A stretch of DNA of 64,000 nt from Nakataea oryzae (lineage: Eukaryota > Ascomycota > Sordariomycetes > Magnaporthales > Magnaporthaceae). Positions 44,372 to 54,390 of the stretch are shown here, piece after piece. The notes below the pieces were generated by a model. The model was not told the origin of the DNA and searched no databases. It worked only from the letters and a program-made list of their open reading frames with translations. The stretch covers positions 1 through 64,000 of the forward strand of contig PYSQ01000130.1 in NCBI GenBank assembly GCA_003049435.1. Direction: 5' to 3'. A program made the translations under genes and the position numbers. Positions within the stretch are counted from its first letter, which is position 1. The number at the start of each line of letters is the position of its first letter.

Positions 44372-46360
44372 TCAGGGCCTCATAGCCGCAATTCGGTTCT
44401 CGACCACATCTTTCATGACGCGCTGCACCTTGGCCGGGTCCAAGCGGTCTCTGGCCTCGGACCTCATCATCTGGCCGACGAGGAACATGAGCTTGCGCTG
44501 GGGGTACTGCTCGCCCAGGAACTCCTCAAGCACGCGGTCCTCGCCGTCGAGCACAGACTCGGCCAGGCGAACGTACTCGTCGTCGGATAGCTCGGCAAAC
44601 CAGAGACCCTTCTCCTCGATGTAGCGCTCGATGCCGCCGGGCGAACCGGCCAGGTAGTGCTGCGGCAGGGCTCCGTTGAAGACGGCAAAGAGCACGTCCT
44701 TTGCCGTGCCCTGTCGGATCTTGCCCGATTGCAGGAAGAAGAGGATCTCTGCCAGGTCGGTCGGGTGGATGAAGGCGTCGCCCTCGGGCGTCACCTCGAG
44801 CCCGCGCGGCTCCAGCCCGGCGGCTGCGCGGTCACGCACGTTGTTCTCCGACGTCAGGCTGCCGAGGACATGGAGGATCCAGTTCGCTGCGAGTACGCGT
44901 GCCTGAAGATGGGCGGGCGCACCGTCCCCGGCTGATGCAGCGGCGGCTGCCCCCGAAGCCTCGGCGATGCGCGCCTCCAGTGTGGCCACGACCTTGTAGT
45001 AGAACTCGAGCCTACCCCCGTCGTCGAGGAGCATGAGCGCGTGCGCGTCCGTCTCGGAGAGGCCGTACGAGGCCACGAGGTCGTCCATCTCCTCGTCCGG
45101 CATGACGCCCAGCGTGCTCCGCAGGTGCGCCACCACGTCGTCGCCGACAATGACGGGGCCCAGGTCCGGGTCGGGCATGTACCTGTAGTCGACCTCGCCC
45201 TCCTTCCCGCGCAGGCGGCGCGTCTCGGTGCTGCCGAGCGACCAGCCCCTCGTCTCGCCGGCGACGGACCCGCCGGCCTCGAGGACGGCGATCTGGCGGT
45301 CCCGCTCGGCGATGACGGCGTCCTCGATGGCCTTGAAGCTGAACAGGTTCTTGATCTCGGTGCGCTGGCCGAGCGGCTCGGCCCCGCCGGCCCGCCGCAC
45401 CGACACGTTGACGTCGGCGCGCAGCCCGCCCTGCTCCATGCCCGCGACGCAGGCGCCCGAGGCGGACAGCAGCATCTGCACCTTACGCACAAAGGCCGCC
45501 GCCGTGGCCGGGTGGTGCATGTCGGGCTCCGAGATGATCTCGACCAGCGGCGCGCCGCAGCGGTTGAAGTCGAGCCAGTGCACGCCGTCGGGCCGCGCCA
45601 GCGTCTTGGCCGTGTCCTGCTCCATCTGCACCTGCTTGATGCGCACGCACAGCGCGCCGCCCTCGGGCGTGTCCTGGGGCGCGATGCCGTCGCGCGCCCG
45701 CAGCTCCAGGTGGCCGTTGACGGCGAGGGGCGAGTAGTACTGGGTGATCTGGTAGCCCGACGGCTGGTCCCAGTGGAAGTAGTGCTTGCGGTCGAAGCGG
45801 CTGACGCGGCGGACCTCGCAGTTGAGCGCGAGGGCGGCGCGGACGGCGGGCACGAGGGTGCCGGGCTGGAAGATGGGCTGGGTGCCCGGGATGGCGAGGT
45901 CGAAGGGCGCGACTAGGGTGTTTGCCAGCGGCGCGCGGCCCGGGCCCCCTGCCGCGGGGCCCTCGCTGGCGGGGGAGATGGGTGCGGGGGAAAAGAGCTT
46001 GCGCGACGTGTTGAGCTGCGCGTGGATCTCGATGCCCACCGTGAGCTCCCAGCCCGGGACCGTCTGGCGGTCCGCGTTGGTCTTCTTCTTCTTTCCCTTG
46101 TTCAGCGCCTTCGCGGCCTTGGCCTGATCCTTGAGCATTTTCCGGAGGGGCGTCGAGGCGGCGCTTGGGGCCGGCGGTTGCGCCTGGGCTTCGCTGCCGG
46201 CGAAGGCACGCATTCGGCGTGTCTGGACCAGGGACGCATGTTGTAGCGTGTGCGGTGCAGGCCTCCTGGCAACCCGGCTCTGGAGTCTCAAGCAGCCTCG
46301 GCTGGCAAGACGACCGGCCAGAAGGTAGCTCGCGAGCTCGGTCGTTGGCGTGCGAGCCAT
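44372..46360 (-). CDS. Glutamyl-tRNA(Gln) amidotransferase subunit B, mitochondrial
   Basis: Subunit B of GatCAB/GatFAB (PET112 type). In mitochondria it converts Glu-tRNA(Gln) to Gln-tRNA(Gln) with the amidase subunit. A 662-residue single exon. The N-terminus is Arg/Ala/Ser-rich and suits mitochondrial import. It includes a Lys-rich KAAKALNKGKKKKTN segment before the catalytic part. Signatures include VGIEIHAQLNTSRKLFSPA, FDRKHYFHWDQPSGYQITQ, ADVNVSVRR, KNLFSFKAIEDA, ETRGWSLGSTETRRLRGKEG, DYRYMPDPDLGPV and the tRNA-binding C-terminal region to the end. A short Ala/Gly insertion (EASGAAAAASAGDGAP) occurs in the tail part. All key family segments are present, so it should be functional. Confidence 0.95.
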   Translation of the reverse strand: MARTPTTELASYLLAGRLASRGCLRLQSRVARRPAPHTLQHASLVQTRRMRAFAGSEAQAQPPAPSAASTPLRKMLKDQAKAAKALNKGKKKKTNADRQTVPGWELTVGIEIHAQLNTSRKLFSPAPISPASEGPAAGGPGRAPLANTLVAPFDLAIPGTQPIFQPGTLVPAVRAALALNCEVRRVSRFDRKHYFHWDQPSGYQITQYYSPLAVNGHLELRARDGIAPQDTPEGGALCVRIKQVQMEQDTAKTLARPDGVHWLDFNRCGAPLVEIISEPDMHHPATAAAFVRKVQMLLSASGACVAGMEQGGLRADVNVSVRRAGGAEPLGQRTEIKNLFSFKAIEDAVIAERDRQIAVLEAGGSVAGETRGWSLGSTETRRLRGKEGEVDYRYMPDPDLGPVIVGDDVVAHLRSTLGVMPDEEMDDLVASYGLSETDAHALMLLDDGGRLEFYYKVVATLEARIAEASGAAAAASAGDGAPAHLQARVLAANWILHVLGSLTSENNVRDRAAAGLEPRGLEVTPEGDAFIHPTDLAEILFFLQSGKIRQGTAKDVLFAVFNGALPQHYLAGSPGGIERYIEEKGLWFAELSDDEYVRLAESVLDGEDRVLEEFLGEQYPQRKLMFLVGQMMRSEARDRLDPAKVQRVMKDVVENRIAAMRP

Positions 46361-46782
46361 GCTTGGCGATTGCGGGGGGGCTTCCTGCCGCGGCTTACGT
46401 CGTGGCGAGGGAAAGTCCGCTGGGACGCAGGTATCTTTAGAGACTGCCTGTAGCTCTAGAACATGCCAAATTGCATGTCTAACTTCCGTCGAGGCGCAAT
46501 TGCCGGTCGTCGTGTTGGGCCGTCGCTTCTAGCGAAAATGTCAAGATGGAGCTTGAGGAGCTCCAACCGATGCCTGCCATTGGAGGGGGACCGTGCGCAG
46601 CACAGTCTTGTACTTCAATGCACACCGTGCCCTTGCCTCTTCAGGGGGCCAGCAAACGACGAGGTCGGCTTTGATGGGCTCGTGGCTCAACCACAAGAGT
46701 TTAGGCACCGCTGACCGGCTGAGTATTTGGACCATTTGTCTGTTTAAACCCGCAGAGGCAATCCTGCAAACCAAAAGCCCAG
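46361..46782. other. Intergenic spacer
   Basis: GatB promoter and HET-gene 3' flank, both minus-strand. No gene is seen. Confidence 0.5.
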
Positions 46783-49044
46783 TCAGATAATCGTCACCTG
46801 GCGCATCCTTCCGCCTTTAATGGACCCTAAGCCCAGCGCCTCAACCATCTGTCTGCCGTCGTATATGCCGACGAAGCCCAGCCGCCTGAACGATCCAGCC
46901 TCTGAGCGATTGCCCGTTTGACCGACCAGCAGAGCAGTGAGGCGGATCTCTTCTGGGCTTTCAGGCTTCCTCTGTACCCCAAGAAGCACCAGATAGGCGC
47001 ATGCGATGCTAAAGTTGCCCTTGCCTCGATCCTCCAGGAGCCCTTTCCATTCGCCCTTGCGCGGATCTAGCCAGACCTCGCTCTCCATGGTCCACCGTCT
47101 CTCGACCTTCACCTCCGCCATGATCTCGTGGGTCCACCGGACGGGCGAGATCCGACACTGCACCAAGGGTGCTCGCAGCGTTATCTTGCCTGATGTCAAG
47201 TTACCGAACTCGTCGCCTTGGCCGCTGTCGATCTCGGCGCAAATGAAGCTGGCAAGTGGTCTTCTAGCCGTCTTGACCCATTTGTCTATCCAGCTGACGG
47301 GCATGGTCCGTGCCACTGATGTCCACGACCAAGTCAGAGGCGACTTGACCCGGAGCTTTTCTCCAAACATCACCGTCTCCAGCGATGGAATGCATGGAGA
47401 GGAGTGCTCATAGAGATCTTTGACCTTGATGGTGTTGACAGCACACCACATCAGGTCTGCCACTATCGTGTCCCCCCAGAGCCCAGCCAGGTACGACGGC
47501 TGCCGACCGTCCTGGCCGCCGAGTCTGAGCTTTGCATCTGACACACACCGGGCAATGCCGCCGACGCCGATAAGTAGGTTGCATGGATCCTTGACGATGC
47601 AACTGTAGCGCATTACAATGGCTCTCCAGTCCCACTCGAGTCTTCGGGCAGCACTGTCGCCCTTCTGGACCGATCCGATCAGGGCATCGTAGAAGACTTG
47701 CTTCTTCGTCAGATGTCCGTCTACGTCACCCCGACACTGGCATGAAGTCTTTGAACGACACTCCCAAATGACCTCGTGCCTGCCGAAAAAGATTGTCCGC
47801 ATCGAGATGAGCCTTTCTTGCAGCGCCCAGGCACGGCTTAGGAGTGGCTCTTCGTGGGAGAGGTCTTCCGGTGCCGAATGCATTAGGGCGTCTCCGTGAA
47901 TATCACCTCCCAGGGCGAGGTTCAGAGGCCGTGCTATGACTTCTTGGTAGCGAGAGAATCTTTGTGGGAGATCGACCAGTTTGAAGTGCCGCGGCCGGTT
48001 GATGATGCAAGCAATGTTTTCGACAGGCTTCCGCCATGGAGGACTCGGAAAAAGCCCGTTCTTGTCGTTCCCATGGAGCGCTGCGAGAACGACATGCGAG
48101 TTGAGGAAAATTTCGTGCTCCTCTACTCGCTTGTCCCCGTCGTCGTTCCCCGGCGCGAGGCAGAGCGCGTCGATGTAGAGGTACTCGAGCCCCAGCCTCC
48201 TCGTTACCTCGACGGCGTCCCGGTATAGTGCTGGCAAGGAGCCCACACGATATGTTGCGCCATCGCCCGTCTCTGATGCGTCGGCTGCTGCCTCCACAGG
48301 CAGGGGGTCGGTACCGTTGCCTCCACAGTAACTCAGCGCCGCATAGCGACAGCCGGGATGGATCTTATCCATCGGCACCACAGAGACCAGGCCATCGTCG
48401 TCAAAGCTTGTACGCCATTTCCCGCCACTGCGGATGCAAACCAGGCGCCGGGGACGGTACGTCGGGTCCGAAACAGCCCCCAGAGGGCCGCACTGTTTGG
48501 AGCGGTGATGCCTCTTGCAGGCGTGCAGCTTGGAGCGAGCAAAGGCAATGGCGTCGTCGGCGTACTTTGTCTCGGCCGGGCTGGCGAGGACCCGGCGCTG
48601 AGCGCCGCTGCTCTTGTTGCCCGGTACGAAGACGTCAAGCTCGAATTTGGGACCTTCGGGGATGATCTTGTCGTCGATGATGCGGGTGTTCCCCACAATG
48701 AACCTGCCCGGCTGGGGATTCCAAACCCTGACCCTTCCTCCCCTGATATTGACGGATCCGCCGTCTATGGCCTTGGCCGTCTCGATCAAGCCGCGCCGCA
48801 TGTCGCACGAGATGCACGGGGCCTCTGATGGAACCCATGCCAGCTCTGGGTCCAGAAAGCCCATGCTGCGGTGGCCATGTTTCGACCTGGGCTCATGCTT
48901 GGGAACTCGGAATATGTGCTCGACGTTGCCATTCCATCGGCATCCGGCACAGGGTCTGAGCCTTGACTGTTCCCAACCCTCAATGAAGGCGGTATGGCGC
49001 GTGTAGGGCATCTTGAAGTGAGGTGTAGTGGGCTTGATTAACAC
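46783..49044 (-). CDS. HET-domain protein (heterokaryon incompatibility type)
   Basis: An uninterrupted 753-residue ORF; an alternative ATG at 49011 removes 11 residues. The N-terminus has Cys pairs (CAGCRWNG, CISCDMRRG) that could bind metal. The HET domain starts near residue 235 with CRYAALSYCGGNG. LPALYRDAVEVTRRLGLEYLYIDAL and the acidic GNDDGDKRVEEHE follow, and the domain ends with SRAWALQERLISMRTIFFG and WECR. The usual SYCWG and CIIQD forms are altered here (SYCGG, ALCLAPG), so the active segment has diverged. HET proteins trigger regulated cell death after fusion of unlike fungal cells and are often polymorphic. The C-terminal third is unrecognised. Confidence 0.85.
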   Translation of the reverse strand: MLIKPTTPHFKMPYTRHTAFIEGWEQSRLRPCAGCRWNGNVEHIFRVPKHEPRSKHGHRSMGFLDPELAWVPSEAPCISCDMRRGLIETAKAIDGGSVNIRGGRVRVWNPQPGRFIVGNTRIIDDKIIPEGPKFELDVFVPGNKSSGAQRRVLASPAETKYADDAIAFARSKLHACKRHHRSKQCGPLGAVSDPTYRPRRLVCIRSGGKWRTSFDDDGLVSVVPMDKIHPGCRYAALSYCGGNGTDPLPVEAAADASETGDGATYRVGSLPALYRDAVEVTRRLGLEYLYIDALCLAPGNDDGDKRVEEHEIFLNSHVVLAALHGNDKNGLFPSPPWRKPVENIACIINRPRHFKLVDLPQRFSRYQEVIARPLNLALGGDIHGDALMHSAPEDLSHEEPLLSRAWALQERLISMRTIFFGRHEVIWECRSKTSCQCRGDVDGHLTKKQVFYDALIGSVQKGDSAARRLEWDWRAIVMRYSCIVKDPCNLLIGVGGIARCVSDAKLRLGGQDGRQPSYLAGLWGDTIVADLMWCAVNTIKVKDLYEHSSPCIPSLETVMFGEKLRVKSPLTWSWTSVARTMPVSWIDKWVKTARRPLASFICAEIDSGQGDEFGNLTSGKITLRAPLVQCRISPVRWTHEIMAEVKVERRWTMESEVWLDPRKGEWKGLLEDRGKGNFSIACAYLVLLGVQRKPESPEEIRLTALLVGQTGNRSEAGSFRRLGFVGIYDGRQMVEALGLGSIKGGRMRQVTII

Positions 49045-49502
49045 GCTGCTGACTCCTTAGCCTGGTGAGAAATACCGAGGGGCAAGGTCCGGTCGCTTAA
49101 GTCGATATATACAGTGCTGGGAATGGCTGAGGAAATGTCGGAACCACGAAGCTGGCCAGAGCATGTTATCTGAAGGCTGATATATGCGTCCACATTGAAT
49201 GTACTCATGTTTTCGGCGTGTAGAAACGCACGACTAGCACAGGAAAATCGCAGGGAGGTCAAGGCTCGGTTTTGGTCAAGGCTAGCACGAAGACTAGAAG
49301 GAAAAGCATGTCTTTTAAGACTAGCAAGAAAAATGAGGATCAGATAGACGATGAATAAAGACACGACTATTCCATCTGCGCATCTAATAACGCGCTAGGC
49401 TCTGGTGCGGCGAGTTGGGAAAAGCAAGCAGAGGGCAGGGTAGGGTTCGGGAGAAATGTGCGTCCCACAACAGACCAAAGCGGCCCGAGACTAAACTGGC
49501 GA
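49045..49502. other. Intergenic spacer
   Basis: Between two minus-strand genes: the HET promoter and the P450 3' flank. Nothing recognised. Confidence 0.5.
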
Positions 49503-51532
49503 TCAGACCGGGTTCTTACGTCTGGTGATCTTGACGTTCAGGTCGGATTGGATAAAGAAGGCGGCGTTGAACGATTTCCAAGGGTTCGTGGGATCAACTA
49601 TAGTGAGATCAAAGCGTCGGAACAGCTGTGAAATATAGGACCGACATGGAATACATTAGTATAATGTCCTCGACCCCTATCCTTCCGCACCACACCCAGC
49701 TCAAGTTAACGAATGCTTACCTCCACGTATGTCTTGTTCAGCTCGATAAGGGCAATGGTCTTGCCCAAGCACTCGTATCTGCTGCTCGACTTGAAGTCCA
49801 TCATGACGGTCTGGTCCATGAGCCGCCACCGGTCCGGGCTGGCCTCGATCCAGCGGTCGGGGCGGAAGATGTCGGCGTCCTCGCCAAAGATGGCGCGGTC
49901 ATGCATGATGGGCCAGGGCGCCCACGCGACGTTGGTGCCGGCGGGGATCCTCACGCCGGCCACGACCTCGTCCGCGTCCGAGACCTTGGGCAGCAGCCCC
50001 GTGGCGGGCGGGAACATGCGGATGCCCTCGCGCACGACGGCCTGCAGGTAGGGCAGCGCGCGGGCCTCGGCGTCCGAGACCGGGGCCGAGACGCGGCCGT
50101 CGCGCGCGGCGGCGTCGACCTCGGCCTGCAGGCGCGCGTAGGCCGACGGCGTGGCCATGAGGAGCAGCAGGGTGGAACGGATGGCGGTGGCGCTCGTGTC
50201 GGAGCCCGCGACGATCTGCGTCACAGCCTCGCCCTCGCAGTCCTCGCGGCCCAGGCCGTGCGCGACAAAGGAGCCCAGCATGTCGCGGCGCAGCTCGGGC
50301 TTGTCGCCGAACCGGCGCGCCACCGCCCGGTGCGCGATGCCCATGACGTCGCCGATGCCGGCCATGCCGCGCGCGTTGGGGATCATCCAGCTGAGCAGGC
50401 GCGACTGCAGCGGGAGGAAGATGTGCGGGCAGAGCGCCAGGGTCATCATGATGACCATGTTGCTCTCCATGGTGGCGATGTACCCCAACGCGTCGTCGTC
50501 GGCGGCGAGGTTGCCCAGCGGCTTGCCAAAGGCGAGCGACGATATGATGTCGAGCGTGAGATACTGCACCTTGCGCGCGATATCTACGGGGCGGTATACG
50601 GCCTGCTCCCCGTCGTCGGCTGTGCCGCTGGTCTCGGACGAGAGATACTTGGACTCGAGCAGGGCGATGAAGGTCGCGATCTGCTCGTCGATGAGCTGGT
50701 GCACATTGTCGACGTCCTTGCCGCTGTAGCCGGGCGTCAGCTTGGAACGGAGCGTGTTGTGGAGCTGGTCGTCGACTGTGGTAAAGGTGCTGTCGCGCCT
50801 CGGGTCTACACGCAAGCCACGATACCAAACGCCGCGCCTCCACGGGGACCGGACGGCCCAGATCTTGCGGATTTCCTCGGCGTCGGCGCATACCACCCAG
50901 TTAGGCCCCACGCGGACCACCTTGCCTGCTCCAGCGGATACTTTGTCAGCATGTCTTTGCTGGATGCGCAAGGTTGCAACGGGGCAGATTTCCAGATGCG
51001 AGTTGGCACAGCCCCTTGTTACACACAACGCCCATCGAGGATGTATGGGCGAAAAGGGTTGGCTAGGCAAGGCTCTCCAGCCAGCCACAGTGTCATTCGT
51101 TTCTTCAAGTTTCTCGCACATGCCCGCCTATCCGCAGCTCGGGACGTCTTTCTTTTCTCTTGTTACCACACCCGACACAATAGTTCTTTGGCTCGTTGGC
51201 CGGCAACAGCGCCTGCCGCATCCTTAATTGGGTATCAATTTCCCATGGCGGGGAAACAAGGGCGAAGGGTAGTATCATATGTACGTACCATATTTCCGAC
51301 AAACATCGTCGAGGTCAAGGTTCATGCGGCCCCCGGACTGGCTGCGGATGAGCCAGAGATCTGTCCAGCCAGCCAGCCAGGGCCCGGGAATGTGCCGCAG
51401 CCGGAGGTAGCCTCGGACCCGACAGACAACGAGGTACAGGGCAAGGGCGCTCAAGATCCAAGTACCACAGGCTGTGACTGTCGGCCTCCAGACAACAGCC
51501 GCCGCGCCTGGGACACCCCTGGGTTCTCCCAT
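49503..51532 (-). CDS. Cytochrome P450 (pisatin-demethylase-like group)
   Basis: An ER-anchored monooxygenase of 523 residues. Exons are 51532-51289, 50925-49721 and 49625-49503. The first intron is long for this locus (50926-51288, 363 bases, donor GTACGT) and the second is 95 bases. All phases agree. It has an N-terminal anchor (TWILSALALYLVVCRV), the proline hinge RHIPGPW, the I-helix VAGSDTSATAIRS, EGIR as the K-helix ExxR, and FRPDRWIE. The heme loop reads FKSSSRYECLGK, one residue longer between the Arg and Cys than the canonical FxxGxRxCxG. The C-terminus, ELFRRFDLTIVDPTNPWKS, fits fungal detoxification P450s. The nearest neighbours are a HET gene and a gene-free stretch, so no cluster is evident. 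Confidence 0.9.
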
Positions 51533-52417
51533 TTGTCCTGCAACTCTGCTGTGTCACTGAATGCTGAGACTTGCTGCTCCGAGACGAGTTTGTTGATCCA
51601 CTTTCTTGCTTTTTTGTCTCTCCCCTGGAGGAAGAACCGTTCGCTCTAGGTCGATTTCTCATTCAAAGTGGCGGAGGCGAGAGCTTTCCCTTGTGTAACC
51701 AACTCAGAGAGGCGCTGGAGTGCTTTTTCAATATACCCAGGGTCTAGCGCTCGCTCCGCGAGTAAGTGGGTGTTTGAGCAGGTCCAAGCGGATAGGGCCG
51801 GCTGTTTGGAGCCGGACGACAGACCTAAAGACGGGCACCGCCCACCCGCTCCACAGTCTCTTGATCGACGGCGGGCCAGGATTGAGGAGCTAAAATAAGC
51901 AGGTGAATTAGGAATCAAGATGGAGTTGAAGCAGTGAGCAACGCGGGCTCGGCTGAGAGGTGGTAAGGAATAGCTCGGTGGCAAAAACAAGATGGGACGA
52001 AAGCTCCAGAGCCTGGAGCAGCGGTGCGGGATGTCTCTAAACGACAGTTGGGGGAGCCCCAGACCCTGATATTCGTGAGTACGCCCCATTACGGACAAGC
52101 CCTTGGCGTAGCTGGCGCTAGATTGGCAGAGGTGGGCAGAGCCGTCACAGACCCTCAGTGACGTTGTTGTGCCAGCACGTCGTCCCAAGAAAACGGCGCC
52201 TTGGGACGGCACCACCACGAAAACGTGGGCCAAACAGAGTACATCCTGGACGCCACCACTGGCGGGGCTTGTTTCCTCGATGGCAAGCTGAGTAGGCATT
52301 ATCCACCCAGCGATGCCACGCTCCAGACATGGGCAGGGAGCAGCAGCAAGGGTTGCTTCTTTAAGATTTACCGACACTCCGGATGACCGCAAGCAGCCTA
52401 GGTCGAAAACGGCATAT

Positions 52418-52472
52418 GGGGATGGGATGGAATGGGATGGGATGGCAATGGGATGGGATGGGATGGCAATGG
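52418..52472 (+). repeat. GGGAT minisatellite
   Basis: About eleven imperfect GGGAT/GGAAT/GGCAAT words in tandem. They form a higher-order unit in which GGGAT GGGAT is followed by GGCAAT, repeated at least twice. The G-rich strand could adopt a G-quadruplex-like structure. Confidence 0.85.
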
Positions 52473-54087
52473 GCTTGGCACCGACCTTGCATCCGCCCAT
52501 CGGCTGGGTCGACCTATGATAGGCAGCTTGAGACGGGTGTGGGTGGTCAGGCAGATGCTTCCAAGCGGAGGCGAGCTGGGATCTGTCGAAAGCGCGTGCT
52601 TGTTCGAGGACAGCCGGACACCGGCTATGCTTGCAGCGTATGTGGTCGCACGCTTCCATGGGCTGCTGTACGGAGGCCAGCATATGAGGCGCCTACCAAT
52701 TCCGATAGCCAACCATAGCCATCCCATGCAGCCAGGCCATCATACCGCTATCGGCTCGAGTGGTTCGGGGGTAGTCGAGCTTAGCGACGGGAAGAAAGGG
52801 GGCATGGCACGAGCGATGGGTAGAGGAGGATGCAGATGCTTTTGCTGCAGGTGGGACGCTCAAACGCGAAGCACAGGTTCGCTTGCGCACTACGATGGGG
52901 GCACCAACCCGATCAAGGATTCGGTTAGCGGTCGTGGGATGGCTTAGGCCTAGCGGAGAACACCCGCTGCGAAGTTCCTGTAAGACGGGGAAAAGGAGCA
53001 CTCTGGCCACTGACCCCTCAGTCGGCGCTGGGCGTCAGAGCCTCGAACATGCGCTAGCTGGAAGCCTAGTGCCCCGCTAGGGACGCGGCGAGGCCAGCCC
53101 CCCGTCCTTTTGTCGACTAAACACGGCGGCGCGGATCCAATCATGGCAATCACAAGAATCCGTCCGAAGCGCCCCTCAAATCCCACATGGCCTTCAGCAG
53201 GCTCACCTTCTGCAGGCCGTGGTGTGGTGGTGTGGACGGGGTCGGTTCCACACAACGCGGTCGGCTGAGTGGTGGCATTTACTGGGGCGCCGTAGCGCAG
53301 CATTCTTTGCGCAGCGGTTGGTGCAACCCCACTGTACTCGGCTGCTGCAAGTGTGGGTGGACACAGCGCACGAGCCAGCGAGCCCTATCTTTTAATCGCA
53401 CCTCCTTTGTTCCCGCTCCGATGCGTTCTTGTCAAACCAGCCATGCTGCTCTTCCCTCGCTGTCGTGTACCGAGAGCGATTGGCTCCTGACCGCTTGATC
53501 TAGCCGCTGCGGGCGGCCATACTCGCAGCCGGGAAGTTGTGCCGGCTGTGCCTCCCCCACCCGGCTAGCATGCTGTAGGCAGCACCTCCGATGCTGACGT
53601 AGTAGCACCCAATGGGCTCGCACCCACCCAGCACCCAGGGCTCTCGCTCCTTGGGTACGGCGAGTGTGGCAGAGATACTTGCTCCGCTTGATGCTTGTAA
53701 GAACCTGGCTACGAATCTCGCCAAGCAACGGCAGCCGGATGGCTCTCGCCTCGGGCTCCCAACAGACAGACAGGCAAATCTCCAACAGCGAACCCCACGC
53801 CTGCCGCCCCCACAAGGACGGCAATGGGCGACGCTGATGCCTGCGAGAAGGCATTAGACCCCGCCCGAACTTGCTTCTTCACGTTCCATTCCGGTCTTTG
53901 TTTCTCTGCATTGGGCGGCAAAGCTGTGGCAGCTGTACGTAATCCAAGCCAGGGCCACGGAGTATTTCAAGCGGTCCAATTTGGAGCGGCGACGGGCCCG
54001 GATTTTCTAATTTGCCATGGCTCCATGCGATGCGTGCCTGGTCTGATCTACCAGGCGGGCGCAGCCCCCTAGTGCTCACTTCTGCTG

Positions 54088-54190
54088 TTTCTTTTTTTTC
54101 TTTTTTTTTTCTTTTTTTCTTTCTTTTCTTCTTTCTTTTGTTCTTTTTTTTATCATTATTGCCGATTCTCTTTTTGTCGTTTCTTTTTTA
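54088..54190 (+). repeat. T-rich low-complexity tract
   Basis: Runs of T broken by C or G over about 100 bases, upstream of the methyltransferase gene. It is a pyrimidine tract typical of fungal promoters. Confidence 0.7.
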
Positions 54191-54390
54191 CCCCTTTCCG
54201 TCTCTGCTCTTTCGTGGTCACAGACCTTTCTCCCTCTCTCCCACCGTCTCAACAAACCAGTGCTAGGACGTCCTTCTGACATCTTAGCCAGACTAGGCTA
54301 CTTAGACGCGCCCATCACCACTGAACCAACCCCGTCTCGGCTTGATCCATTGATTGCTTGACTCGACGCGCCCCACCGCCTGCTGCGACA

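Larger units (their letters stand above)
51533..54390. other. 2.9-kb gene-free region
   Basis: No supported gene. A 345-codon minus-strand ORF (51646-52683) spans the GGGAT minisatellite, has no domain-like composition and is judged spurious. The region holds the minisatellite at 52418-52472 and a T-rich tract at 54088-54190. Confidence 0.5.

Noticed and set aside
51646..52683. 345-codon ORF on the minus strand
   Set aside because: It crosses the GGGAT minisatellite and has atypical composition with no domain. It is a by-product of sequence bias.
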